Notes: a model not told the origin generated them from the sequence alone. DNA of 64,000 nucleotides from UBA946 sp031550725 (GCA_031550725.1 JAVBOH010000005.1:23889-87888), one strand, 5' to 3'. Positions 8,742-17,779 are shown, numbered from the stretch's first letter. A program made the numbers and translations.

Positions 8742-9227
8742 TCACCCTTTCGTATTAAGCAAATTTAATTTTTCGTTAAGATACTTGATGTTATTCTCTG
8801 TATATAATTTTCCTGTGTAATGTTTACTGCCTGTATTTCCACTCCAAAAAGTATTTGCGTTTAGAAACGCATTATTTATCGTTTTATCATATTTAAGGTA
8901 GCTGTTAGTTTTTGATTTATCTGTTTTCAATTTTTTCATTTTATTATATTGGTTTTCAAAGCTTCTATCAATAAAATTATTTACAGACTGCTCCATGTTT
9001 CTTAATAAATAATTATAATCTTGTGTTGGAGATTTTCCTGTGAAAATTTTATATTTTTCAAATTCTTGTAAAGTTAAAAATAAATCAAATAAAAAATTTA
9101 ATCGACCGAAGTAAACATCGGGTTTTATAGTATTGTTAACAAGTTTTGCACTTTCTTGGACTTGCTTTAACAACGTTTTAACTCGTTGCAACTCAATTTG
9201 ACTTATTTTAGGTGTAAATATTGACAT
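8742..9227 (-). CDS. Hypothetical helical protein paired with SHOCT protein
   Basis: 161 residues from the chosen start, mostly charged helix (IELQRVKTLLKQVQESAKLV, FIDRSFENQYNKMKKLKT), no signal or membrane segment. Start at 9227 rather than 9269 because a GGGGG site lies 8 bases upstream. Not a family I can name. It directly precedes the SHOCT protein gene, which suggests a joint role. Confidence 0.65.
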   Translation of the reverse strand: MSIFTPKISQIELQRVKTLLKQVQESAKLVNNTIKPDVYFGRLNFLFDLFLTLQEFEKYKIFTGKSPTQDYNYLLRNMEQSVNNFIDRSFENQYNKMKKLKTDKSKTNSYLKYDKTINNAFLNANTFWSGNTGSKHYTGKLYTENNIKYLNEKLNLLNTKG

Positions 9228-9639
9228 TGTTAGTACCCCCTTTTTTGTGGTGATGTTTAAATAATACACCCAAACGCCCTACAATGTCAACCGATTTTAG
9301 ACTAATTCGCCATTTTGTAGAAAAACAGTGCTATATTTTATACACAAATTTACACGTTAAACGGATTTAAGCATGTTAATGAAAGTGACCGAAGCCACTT
9401 ACATTAAAATAATTATATCAAACCTACTCGGGCAAACAGCTTTTACAAGGTGTAAAATGTAAATTGACAGCTTGCTCGACAGTCAGCTCTGATACCTCTG
9501 CTCCACGAATGTGATAACAATTTGCTTTGTGATATTTCTTGCCTGTTTGGGTTACATAGTAACCGTCAAATAATCAGTGACCTACTCAATAAAGAAAATC
9601 CATGATATAATAAGAAAAAATATCATGGAGGTAGAAAAA
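9228..9639. other. Intergenic region with a decayed gene tail
   Basis: Apart from the remnant at 9424-9567 and the left side of the IS66 scar, I see only an AT-rich stretch carrying the presumed promoter of the 8742-9227 gene. Confidence 0.4.
9424..9567 (-). pseudogene. C-terminal remnant with a YHxxxC...PCKxC metal-binding-like module
   Basis: The minus-strand frame reads YYVTQTGKKYHKANCYHI, then ELTVEQAVNLHFTPCKSCLP and a stop at 9424. The pattern TGKKYHxxxC ... A ... PCKxC is known from the C-terminal ends of nucleases and surface proteins of Firmicutes. The N-terminal part and any start are gone. Confidence 0.5.
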
Positions 9640-9840
9640 ATGACCACAGAACAAGAAAAATGGGCAGAGATTGTTGAAGAATATCGCAGCAGTGGAAAAA
9701 GTCAAAGGGTATGGAGCAAAGAGAGTGGAATAAAACGCAGCACACTCAGGTATTGGCTAGAACGTACAGAAGAATTATCTTATGGGACAGATGTGGAATT
9801 TGCAGAGATAATGGTATTGGGAGGTTCAGAAGTATGCTGA
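9640..9840 (+). pseudogene. tnpA: IS66-family accessory protein TnpA, part of a scar
   Basis: Starts at ATG 9640 after a GGAGG site. EKWAEIVEEYRSSGKSQRVW and SGIKRSTLRYWL form the helix-turn-helix of IS66 TnpA. The protein is shorter than usual but the gene itself looks intact, ending at 9840 with an ATGCTGA overlap to tnpB. With the transposase gene missing it cannot move the element. Confidence 0.72.
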
Positions 9841-9931
9841 TAGAACGTCCTGAAAAAGTATATATTTCATCTGCAAATGTTGATATGAGGAAGTCGATTG
9901 ACGGATTATCAGCAATAGTAAAGTCAGAAAC
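9834..9931 (+). pseudogene. tnpB: IS66-family TnpB N-terminal fragment
   Basis: EKVYISSANVDMRKSIDGLSAIV is the start of IS66 TnpB (Orf2). Homology ends after ~32 residues; at about 9931 the sequence switches to an IS3-type transposase in another frame. Confidence 0.75.
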
Positions 9932-10249
9932 TGCATCCTCCACAGTGACCGCGGAAGTCAGTATACAAGTGCTGCCTTCAGAGATGAACTCAAAAAACAT
10001 GGTATAACTCAGAGCCTAAGTGGCGCAGGTCATTGTTATGATAATGCTCGTATGGAAAGTTTTTTCGCTACTTTGAAAAAAGAAAAATTATACCGAATCC
10101 CGACTCACAGAATGACTCGTGATGAGGTGAAAAGTGTAATTTTCAGATATATTTTTGCATACTACAACACCATCAGAATTAATAGCTTTAATCCTGATGG
10201 ACTTCCGCCAATCGCATATAGGCAACTTGCGGCTAGTAAAGCTGCCTGA
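9932..10249 (+). pseudogene. IS3-family transposase OrfB, C-terminal half
   Basis: CILHSDRGSQYTS carries the second catalytic aspartate of the rve/DDE core, followed by FRDELKKHGITQSLSGAG, YDNARMESFFATLKKE (with the catalytic glutamate) and the usual C-terminus ending at 10249. The N-terminal half and OrfA are missing, and the left edge is fused to the IS66 tnpB fragment. Confidence 0.85.
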
Positions 10250-10263
10250 GCCTTTACCGCAAC

Positions 10264-10383
10264 GTTGACAGAATGCCATAAAAATGCTTATGGTATTTTA
10301 CCGACGGTGAGGGAAACTCAAAAATATGCTTCCTTTTCTCCGTCGGGTTTGACAGTGTAGCATTTTTATGGCACACTGTCAAC
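10264..10383. repeat. Nested inverted repeat (about 120 bp imperfect palindrome)
   Basis: Outer arms 10264-10288 and 10359-10383 match at 23 of 25 positions when inverted (core TGCCATAAAAATGCT). An inner pair around CCGACGG (about 10310) and CCGTCGG (about 10340) is also inverted. In addition TTGACAGTGT (10349-10358) and ACACTGTCAA (10373-10382) form a perfect 10-bp stem. It starts 14 bases after the IS3 transposase stop. Confidence 0.75.
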
Positions 10384-10617
10384 GGCATGCCGCCTGCGGC
10401 GGTGCTGCTCTTCCTTCCGGCTCGGAAAATCTAAAAATATGCTTGTTTAGAAATTTGGGGTATTTTTTGACTGCATTTATATTGACATTTCCAGCTTCTG
10501 ATTTTGCAATAGTGGCATTTAATGATGTTGTTTGGATAAGTTTGTTTGGGTAGCTTTTGTAACGTCAGGTTTCGGGATATTTTGTGTTGCAGGTGCTGCA
10601 GCAATAGTACTAACGCT
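10384..10617. other. No intact gene; GC-rich hairpin and hydrophobic remnant
   Basis: GCCGC-CT-GCGGC forms a small hairpin near 10390. A hydrophobic plus-strand stretch (FLTAFILTFPASDFAIVAFN, stop at about 10551) could be a decayed holin-like piece, but I cannot support a family. Confidence 0.35.
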
Positions 10618-10956
10618 GACTACAACAAAAAAGCACAGGAAAATGCTGCTAGGCTGATTGCTTATCTGCTGACATTAAATAATCTAACTATTAATGATTT
10701 GCACTCGCATACATACTGGTTAAATGTGCGTGATGGTGTTAAGGGCGATAATCTTGACACCAAATCTCACCCTTACAAGACTTGTCCGTTATACATCATT
10801 CCAAAATGGGACGAGTTTAAGGCACAAGTTGTTTCATACATAACTACTACTATGTATTATGTTCAGGTGGGAGCTTTCTCTAAAAAAGAGAATGCTGAAA
10901 AGTTTTTGACAGAGGTTAAAAAGGTTTATCCTAGTAGTTTTATTAAGATGTTTTAA
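10618..10956 (+). pseudogene. Endolysin (N-acetylmuramoyl-L-alanine amidase) C-terminal fragment with SPOR-like tail
   Basis: From about 10618 the frame reads DYNKKAQENAARLIAYLL, then SHTYWLNVRDGVKGDNLDT and CPLYIIPKWDEFKAQVVSYI, the end of clostridial phage Amidase_2 endolysins. It closes with YYVQVGAFSKKENAEKFLTE, an SPOR-type peptidoglycan-binding repeat. The catalytic N-terminal part is absent, and the upstream residues in frame are unrelated, so this is a broken lysin gene. Confidence 0.75.
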
Positions 10957-10964
10957 GATGTTTA

Positions 10965-11000
10965 CAGCCATCAGGGAGTTTATCCTTGATGGCTGATTTG
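10965..11000 (+). terminator. Terminator after the endolysin fragment
   Basis: CAGCCATCA (10965-10973) pairs with TGATGGCTG (10987-10995); additional GG/CC pairing extends the stem. Confidence 0.7.
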
Positions 11001-11011
11001 CGTTTATATAA

Positions 11012-11038
11012 CAAAAAAACGCTGACTAATCAGCGTTT
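11012..11038 (-). terminator. Terminator of the serine recombinase gene
   Basis: Perfect 9-bp stem AAACGCTGA (11017-11025) and TCAGCGTTT (11030-11038) with a 4-base loop and a T7 run on the minus strand. It overlaps the stop codon of the recombinase. Confidence 0.85.
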
Positions 11039-12559
11039 AAATGTAACTCCGAACATATTATTGATAATAATTATCTTATATGGTTCGACTAAGTTATAAG
11101 TTGGCTCCCCCGAACTTTTTAAATCTGAACAAATCGTCGTAAATCCGAGAGGAATTCTCTCGGATCCCTCTCGGCAGTTGAAGTTTATAGTCATGTACTC
11201 ATCATAAACATAAATTGAATTTATAAAAGTATCAATTATCTTTTGTTTATTGCTCTCAACCATCAAATCTAATTTTATTAAGTTTGAAAGCCAGAATACA
11301 ATCTGTTCTTCGGTAAGAATTTCAACTTGAATTTCTTCCTTAGCAATCTTCACTTCAATATCTGTTTTCAGCATCTCCAGTTCATTCAATCTTTTCTTTG
11401 TACTTGAAGTAATAATCCCCTGCTCAATTGCAGCCATAATATTTTCAATACTTTTTTCAACATCAGCAAGCTCATTATATAATAATGGTATTGCTGTATT
11501 TTCTTTTGCTTGTTTTGAAATTACCCTATGTGCAATCTCACATATCACATTTTCTTTAGCAACATATTTCATAGTATGTTTTAATACAAGTTCTTCTGTT
11601 TCGGATTTACGAAGTGCTTTTCTATCACAGCCTTTTGTCTTTTTAGCAGTAGAACACTTGTAATAGTGATACTTAGTTAAATTTCTGCTAGTTCCACTTT
11701 CACCAACCATATATGCTCCACAATCTCCACATATTAATTTTGTTGTTAGCAAATATCTTTCAATGGCTTTCGTAGATGACGGTGAATATCTGTTCTTCGC
11801 TAACCTAGCTTGCGCCATTGCAAATAATTCTTTTGTGATTACGGCTGGGATACCATCTGGTATAATAATATCTCTATATTGATATTCACCAATATACTTT
11901 CTGTTTTGCAAAACTGCTGATACAGTAGTTTTGGTCATAGGCTTTTTCTGTGATGAAATAACTCCGTTATCATTTAGATACTCAACAATTTCTTTTACCT
12001 GTTTACCATTGACATACATTATAAATGCTTCTCTGACTAATGGTGCAACTAATTCATCAAGTTGATAGTGTTTATTTTCATCAATTCTAAATCCAACAGG
12101 AACAAAACCGCCATTATACTGACACTTGAGTGCATTTTCAGTCATACCCCTAATAACCTTTTCGGAAAGCTCTGCTGAATAATATTCTGCATACCCCTCT
12201 AAAACTGATTCAAGGATAATTCCTTCTGCACCCTCAGATATAATCTCTGTTGCTGATGTAACCTTTACACCATTCTTGCGAAGTGTTGCTTTATAATGAG
12301 CACTATCATATCTATTTCGTGCAAATCTATCAAGTTTCCAAACAATGACTACATCAAAAAAGCCTTTACTGCTTTCTCTTATCATTTTCTGAAATTGAGG
12401 ACGGTTATCAGTTTTTGCTGACATTGCTCTATCTATGTATGTATCAACTAAGGTCATTCCTTTTCGTGCAGCAAATTCTCTACACTCACGAAGCTGTCCC
12501 TCGATACTTTCTTCACGCTGATTATCGCATGAATATCTTGCATATATTACTGCTTTCAT
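11030..12559 (-). CDS. Large serine recombinase (TndX/TnpX type integrase)
   Basis: 509 residues. Resolvase catalytic domain at the N-terminus (MKAVIYARYSCDNQ with the nucleophilic serine, DRFARNRYD, VLEGYAEYYSAELS), recombinase domain in the middle (FVPVGFRIDEN, YLNDNGV, TTVSAVLQNRKYIGEY), zinc ribbon (CGDCGAYMVG ... YYKCSTAKKTKGC) and a coiled-coil C-terminus. Such enzymes cut and exchange att sites at a 2-bp core and drive excision and integration of conjugative and mobilizable elements. The start (ATG 12559) follows an AAGGAGG site. It is the likely integrase of the element that carries the relaxase and the metallophosphoesterase-NACHT gene. Confidence 0.95.
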   Translation of the reverse strand: MKAVIYARYSCDNQREESIEGQLRECREFAARKGMTLVDTYIDRAMSAKTDNRPQFQKMIRESSKGFFDVVIVWKLDRFARNRYDSAHYKATLRKNGVKVTSATEIISEGAEGIILESVLEGYAEYYSAELSEKVIRGMTENALKCQYNGGFVPVGFRIDENKHYQLDELVAPLVREAFIMYVNGKQVKEIVEYLNDNGVISSQKKPMTKTTVSAVLQNRKYIGEYQYRDIIIPDGIPAVITKELFAMAQARLAKNRYSPSSTKAIERYLLTTKLICGDCGAYMVGESGTSRNLTKYHYYKCSTAKKTKGCDRKALRKSETEELVLKHTMKYVAKENVICEIAHRVISKQAKENTAIPLLYNELADVEKSIENIMAAIEQGIITSSTKKRLNELEMLKTDIEVKIAKEEIQVEILTEEQIVFWLSNLIKLDLMVESNKQKIIDTFINSIYVYDEYMTINFNCREGSERIPLGFTTICSDLKSSGEPTYNLVEPYKIIIINNMFGVTFKR

Positions 12560-12780
12560 ATAAGTTTACCTCCTTGTGTTTGATTGATATTCATTATATA
12601 TAGTATACCACACGGAAAATAATTTGTCAACGCTTTAAATCGTTGAAGCGTATATTTTTTATTATGACCTTATTATGATTATTCCCTGTCATTTACTCGC
12701 TTTGTATAGGTTTATGTGCAAAAGCAAGTGCAACTATTTTTATGTAGGGTTGCTGTTACCTTTGCACAAATATTTTTTAG
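12560..12780. other. Divergent intergenic region
   Basis: Lies between the recombinase (minus) and the NACHT gene (plus). It contains the recombinase ribosome site and presumably its promoter. No ORF of note; GCTTTAAATCGTTGAAGC near 12633 is a small imperfect inverted repeat. Confidence 0.45.
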
Positions 12781-12844
12781 TTGAATTATGGAATTTTATG
12801 TGTTATAATTTATTAAATAATAAATTATAACTATATGAGGTGAG
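12781..12844 (+). promoter_or_regulatory. Promoter with operator-like palindrome and RBS for the NACHT gene
   Basis: TTGAAT (12781-12786), 17-base spacer, TATAAT (12804-12809). A perfect 12-bp inverted repeat, TTATAATTTATT (12803-12814) and AATAAATTATAA (12819-12830), covers the -10 box, which looks like a repressor site. GAGGTGAG (12837-12844) is the ribosome site for the TTG start. Confidence 0.7.
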
Positions 12845-12847
12845 TGC

Positions 12848-15800
12848 TTGAAATTATTATTAATATCGGATTTGCATTTTACTGAACAGGATAATGATTG
12901 GATTTTTATAAATGAAATAACACAGCAAATGACCCATAGAGTAAATAATAAAACTCTAGAAAATGAAGAAATTATTATTGTTATATTAGGTGATATTATC
13001 GATCGTGGTGGCTCTGGTGATAATAATCAAAAATTTTCCGAAGCAGATAAATTCATAAGTAAATTAAGAGGTTCATTTTCAAATGTAAAATTTCTATTCA
13101 TCCCTGGAAATCATGAACTTAAAAACAATGAATCTAACGAATTTGATGAATTTATGGAATTTAATCAATTCTGCCAAAAGCATAGTTACAAAAAAGAATT
13201 TGTATTTAATAATAATAACTCTGTATATTCTGTTGAGGAATCTGGGATTAATTTAATTTTAGTTGATTCAAATTTAAAACGAATTCATAATGAAAATGGA
13301 GAAATTGATGTCATAGCTTTGCGTCCTCATTTAAAAAGTCAAAAAAATATCATTTTCATGCACCATCCACCATGTCAAGTAGAAGGTGCAGATAGAGAAA
13401 TAGTTAATTCCGATGAATTAATAGCAACATATTCAAACTTTATATTTTATGGTCATCAACATGGATATGCTTCAATTCCTGACTTTTTAGAACATGATAC
13501 TGATATACATTCAATTGGTACCTTTTTAGGAAAAGCTAACGTTGATCATAATGAGTTTATTTTACTTGATATTTCAGATGGAAACATCAACCATGCGTAT
13601 AGATATAAATATAGTGGGAATTTTTTTGTTTCAAATATATTATTTCCACCTAAGATAAATTTACGATCAGAAGATTTATTCATACATAAACCTGACAAGA
13701 ATGTGTCAAAAGTTTCACGTCGGCTCTTGAATAAAAATTCAAGTCATCATCTAGAGAATTCAGATTATGTTTTATCTAGAATCATTGGCGAAAATATTAC
13801 TTCAATTATAAGAAATAATAAGTTGTTATTGCTTACTGGTGACGCTGGAATTGGTAAATCTTATGAATTATCAAATATTTATTGGAATTATGAAAATAAT
13901 GAGGAGTATTATCCTATATGGGTAGAACTAAAAAGCACAAATTCTGAATATATGAAAAAAATATTTCAATATGCTCAAAACAATACAATTAATCGAAAAA
14001 TCCCTTTACTAATTCTTGATGGTTTTGATGAAGTAAACGGAGATTTAATAATACCATTATTACGTGATATAGGCACCAGTACATACAATCAATCGGAAGT
14101 AAAGATAATTATTTCAACAAGAACTAACTCAAAGATTAGTCTATCAGGTTTTTCTGAATACGAATTTATGAGTTTAGATATCAAAGAGATATTAACCATT
14201 GCTTTAGAATATGGTATTACTGAAACAGAAAATTTTTCTAACTGCTTAAATTCATCCGGATGCTTCCCTTTAGCTCAAATACCATTTTATCTCATTGATA
14301 TTATGCAAATTTATTTAAATACTAACTCACTTCCAAACAATTATGAATTACTTGATAAAATAATTTTAAATAGATTTATCAGTGCAGACAAAAGACATCC
14401 TTGTGCATTAGATAAAAAGCTCATTACTAATGAATATAAGATACGTAATTCATTACAAATTTTAGGCTTTCTTATGCAATCACTGCATCAATATTCATTT
14501 AAAAACATCAATTTCACTCGTTTTTTCAAATCCGAAACTATAGATTTTTTTAATAAATCTGGATTAATTATAGAAAAAACAGATGATAGTACTATAACTT
14601 GGGAGTTTGAACATAACATTTTTCGAGAATTCTTCACTGCAAACTATTTAAGCACTCTAAATTTTGAAGATGTATTATCAGTTATTACATTTGATGAAGA
14701 CAAAAAATTATTGAGACCATCGTGGCTTAATACAATAGCGTATCTTTTATCAATTACTAAAGATGAATCTATAACAAATTGGCTACTCGAAAACGCTAAA
14801 GATAAAATATTAGAATTTGACCCTGATAAATTTAGCTTATCTAAGCGAAATGAAGTTTTTAATATAATATTAACTGATATTCTCGCTAAGAATCTTCCTA
14901 TTCATGCTTTTTATGACGAAAAAGCTTTTGCACAGTATTTCCAAAATTCTTCAACAATTGATTATATGACTACCTCATTAAATCAACATAATGATGATCG
15001 TTCTATTATGACTATCCTGCATATATTAAAGTATTGTGATTCTTTTTATACCAGCGAACAAGAACTTAAAACTATCTTATTATCTCTTATAAATATAAAA
15101 AAAGATGAATACTTTATTTCATGTGTAATTGAAGTACTTTCTAAGCTTTATGTGGCTGAATTGTCAGAATTAATAAATATTCTATTTCCTTTATTAGAAA
15201 ATGACCTAAGACCTCAAATAAATAATCTAATCTGTGACTTACTTTCAACCGCAAATGTTGTAGATACTCATTTTGATTATATCTGTAATTCTTTAAGTAA
15301 CATTAATAACACTCATAAATATAATCCATTTAAATCAGGATTAACTAATGCAATACAATCAGTTCATAGCCTAAAAAATATATCTAAATTGATTTTAGAA
15401 TTTTCAAGCCCCAAATTTTTATATAACAATGGCACATATAACATTATTTTTGGAGAATTGATACAAAAAGCTTCCGACATGTACCAAAGTGGTTACCAAT
15501 CTCTATTTATTGATTTTGTTACTGCATTTATTGAAACAGTAAGGCATGGAGATTATACAAAAGTTAATATAATAAAACAAACTTTCATTGAATTAGGGGA
15601 GCTGCCTAAAGCATATAATGAAATACTAAAACGCAATTTAAATTTTGAGTATTTGTTGTTTACTATCGAAGCAATAATGGATGATAATCTTATCAATCAA
15701 TTAATAGATTCTTATTCAAATGATAAATTAAATGCAGAAGTATATAAAGATTACGTATATCGTATTCCATATGATTCTCCACACTATTCAAAACTCAGCA

Positions 15801-17242
15801 ATGCTATTTTAAATAAAGAAGATTGTTTATTACCAAAGAAAGAAATCATTGATTGGAATATGATCCGTAAATCAAATGATCAAATATATTTTAATAGTTT
15901 ATTTGATAAATCAAAATTTAATGATTTGATACAAGTATTATTATCATTCATTGATGAAAATGTTAAGTGTGGTCAATTACTAAATGACGATTTTATTTCA
16001 AAAATCCCACATAAACGTATTGATGTGAAAAACATTAGAAACACTCTGTATAATTACGGAAACAAAGACTGCCTTGTAACAAATTTCATTAATGAAATTG
16101 ATTTTGATAACTTCAGCATATTGTTAATATATGAATTTCTTCATAACCAAAATCAAGTTGATATATCATCAGAACAAATTGAATTCATAAAATCATATTT
16201 TGATAATAACATTTCTAAAATCAATTTCGAACAAATTAATGAATCAAATTATTCTGACTTCATTCCTATCTCTAATATCGATCATATAATATTTTTTATG
16301 AAAGAATTTAATTTTAATTGTAGTACAGATAAGTTGCTTGATATGTTAATGTTACCTTGGTATTTTTTTGAAACGTCAACATCATCAACTGAATCAAAAA
16401 CCCTTGCTTTTGTTTCAGAAAGAATTGATAATCACGATATGCTAAAAGAACGAATCCTAAATAATATTAAAACAAAAAAATTATCACCCCTTGTTGCACA
16501 AACACATATTAAATTCTGTATTGATAATAAACTCCCTGACGCAATATGCATTGCAAAAGAATTTTTTTATCTTAACGATAAGGCTTCAAAAGAGATAAGA
16601 GATACCGTTGTTGAATATCTTATTAAAATAAAAGGTAATAGTTTTGTAGATAGCCTTATTAACGATTCCATTGAAAATGATTTTTTAAGTTATCTTACTA
16701 ACTACCTAAAAACAGATAACTTAAATCTTATCAATGAATTAGAGAGAAGGAATAAACATTCAGAAGATAAAATGTTATTTTTAGCAGAATTAATAAAATT
16801 CAACTGTATGTATGGTATAAATACTTACTATGAGTTAGCAATAAGTGCAAATACTTTACCTGATATAAATTTTAGTGATTCTTATATACCTAAAATAACT
16901 GGTTCACTAGAATTCATCACTGACATTTCATTTATCGATATTTTATTAAAATTATTACTGCTTTGCTTTTCAGATGATTTTATTGATAAACCTGATTTTG
17001 GTCTTAGAAGAAGTTTAAATATCGCAATCAATAACCTTGTAAAATTTGACAAGTTTCTTATTAAAGACAAAATATTAGAAATAATTAAAACTCAAAAGAA
17101 TAATTCAAATTTATTAGCAACATGTAATTGGTATTTAAGAGATATTGATAGTTTAATATACGCAACTAGCGATTTACCTTGGGATATTGATAAAACGACC
17201 TCATTTATATATGACCATAAAGGAAAGGAAATGTTCTTTTAA
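12848..17242 (+). CDS. Metallophosphoesterase-NACHT (STAND) NTPase fusion, putative defence protein
   Basis: 1464 residues with a TTG start 4-5 bases after GAGGTGAG. Residues 1-~250 are a calcineurin-like phosphoesterase with all metal-binding motifs: D8-x-H10, GD49xxD52R53G, GN88HE, H172/H173 in MHHPP, and GH203xH205. Residues ~310-500 are a NACHT-type P-loop NTPase: Walker A GDAGIGKS (331-338), Walker B LLILDGFDEV (387-396) and the STR sensor (423-425). The remaining ~900 residues are helical and repeat-like without a recognised family, in the position of the sensor arm of STAND proteins. Bacterial NACHT proteins are known antiphage sensors that activate a fused effector when a phage product binds. 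Here the effector would be a nuclease or nucleotide phosphodiesterase (inference). It is a single-gene unit with its own promoter and terminator inside a mobilizable element. Confidence 0.88.
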   Translation: MKLLLISDLHFTEQDNDWIFINEITQQMTHRVNNKTLENEEIIIVILGDIIDRGGSGDNNQKFSEADKFISKLRGSFSNVKFLFIPGNHELKNNESNEFDEFMEFNQFCQKHSYKKEFVFNNNNSVYSVEESGINLILVDSNLKRIHNENGEIDVIALRPHLKSQKNIIFMHHPPCQVEGADREIVNSDELIATYSNFIFYGHQHGYASIPDFLEHDTDIHSIGTFLGKANVDHNEFILLDISDGNINHAYRYKYSGNFFVSNILFPPKINLRSEDLFIHKPDKNVSKVSRRLLNKNSSHHLENSDYVLSRIIGENITSIIRNNKLLLLTGDAGIGKSYELSNIYWNYENNEEYYPIWVELKSTNSEYMKKIFQYAQNNTINRKIPLLILDGFDEVNGDLIIPLLRDIGTSTYNQSEVKIIISTRTNSKISLSGFSEYEFMSLDIKEILTIALEYGITETENFSNCLNSSGCFPLAQIPFYLIDIMQIYLNTNSLPNNYELLDKIILNRFISADKRHPCALDKKLITNEYKIRNSLQILGFLMQSLHQYSFKNINFTRFFKSETIDFFNKSGLIIEKTDDSTITWEFEHNIFREFFTANYLSTLNFEDVLSVITFDEDKKLLRPSWLNTIAYLLSITKDESITNWLLENAKDKILEFDPDKFSLSKRNEVFNIILTDILAKNLPIHAFYDEKAFAQYFQNSSTIDYMTTSLNQHNDDRSIMTILHILKYCDSFYTSEQELKTILLSLINIKKDEYFISCVIEVLSKLYVAELSELINILFPLLENDLRPQINNLICDLLSTANVVDTHFDYICNSLSNINNTHKYNPFKSGLTNAIQSVHSLKNISKLILEFSSPKFLYNNGTYNIIFGELIQKASDMYQSGYQSLFIDFVTAFIETVRHGDYTKVNIIKQTFIELGELPKAYNEILKRNLNFEYLLFTIEAIMDDNLINQLIDSYSNDKLNAEVYKDYVYRIPYDSPHYSKLSNAILNKEDCLLPKKEIIDWNMIRKSNDQIYFNSLFDKSKFNDLIQVLLSFIDENVKCGQLLNDDFISKIPHKRIDVKNIRNTLYNYGNKDCLVTNFINEIDFDNFSILLIYEFLHNQNQVDISSEQIEFIKSYFDNNISKINFEQINESNYSDFIPISNIDHIIFFMKEFNFNCSTDKLLDMLMLPWYFFETSTSSTESKTLAFVSERIDNHDMLKERILNNIKTKKLSPLVAQTHIKFCIDNKLPDAICIAKEFFYLNDKASKEIRDTVVEYLIKIKGNSFVDSLINDSIENDFLSYLTNYLKTDNLNLINELERRNKHSEDKMLFLAELIKFNCMYGINTYYELAISANTLPDINFSDSYIPKITGSLEFITDISFIDILLKLLLLCFSDDFIDKPDFGLRRSLNIAINNLVKFDKFLIKDKILEIIKTQKNNSNLLATCNWYLRDIDSLIYATSDLPWDIDKTTSFIYDHKGKEMFF

Positions 17243-17254
17243 CGTTTATGTATT

Positions 17255-17297
17255 AAGGAATTGTACCATTCGTATAAAGGGTTGCAATTCCTTTTTC
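17255..17297 (+). terminator. Terminator of the NACHT gene
   Basis: AAGGAATTG (17255-17263) pairs with CAATTCCTT (17285-17293) and is followed by TTT. Confidence 0.8.
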
Positions 17298-17314
17298 GTA
17301 AGTCCTTAACGAAT

Positions 17315-17503
17315 TTATGCAGCACTGCACTCTTTATTCTTTTTATCATCCAAATAATTCTGAAAAAGACGCTTACCACGTTCACTTTCATAAAATGCAA
17401 TTATAGCAGGAAGAAACTCCACAGCCAAAGCATCATACTGTTCATCAGAAATAATTATTTCATCTGCTACGTTTTTTTCGTTAACTGTTGTAATATCACT
17501 CAT
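17315..17503 (-). CDS. Small hypothetical protein of the mobilizable element
   Basis: About 62 residues, acidic N-terminus (MSDITTVNEKNVADEIIISDE) and a lysine-rich tail. Start at 17503 chosen over 17515 because it begins the conserved-looking segment; the ribosome site is weak either way. It follows the HU-like gene on the same strand with starts and stops nearly touching, so probably one operon. No family recognised. Confidence 0.55.
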   Translation of the reverse strand: MSDITTVNEKNVADEIIISDEQYDALAVEFLPAIIAFYESERGKRLFQNYLDDKKNKECSAA

Positions 17504-17508
17504 AATCA

Positions 17509-17751
17509 TCACCACTTACTTTCAGCATTCAAATAGTTTATAAACTTTCTTCCAGCTCGAAATTCTGGAATTCGTTCACCCTTACTATTTGTAGACACTC
17601 CGAATGTACCCATGCCATAAAACTTGAGTTCTTCACCTTCAATCAAAATAATCTGCATTGCATCAGTAACCACACAAACATAATGATAAGCTTTTTCTAA
17701 TGACATTCCATATCTTTTAGCAATTTCGATTGCAAATTTTGATCTGTTCAT
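17509..17751 (-). CDS. HU-like DNA-binding protein
   Basis: 80 residues. SKFAIEIAKRYGMSLEKAYHYV and GEELKFYGMGTFGV match the HU/IHF fold (helical base, then the beta strand before the DNA-binding arm), and RIPEFRAGRKFIN corresponds to the end of the arm and last helix. Small HU-type proteins in mobile elements bend DNA for recombination or replication. A GAGAGGA site lies about 11 bases upstream of the ATG. It lies between the primase and the small acidic protein in a minus-strand operon. Confidence 0.78.
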   Translation of the reverse strand: MNRSKFAIEIAKRYGMSLEKAYHYVCVVTDAMQIILIEGEELKFYGMGTFGVSTNSKGERIPEFRAGRKFINYLNAESKW

Positions 17752-17779
17752 AATATAAAAATCCTCTCTTATTTCAAAT

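Noticed and set aside
10368..10553. Possible holin ORF
   Set aside because: Hydrophobic, but its start lies in the palindrome and there is no ribosome site; recorded only as a remnant.
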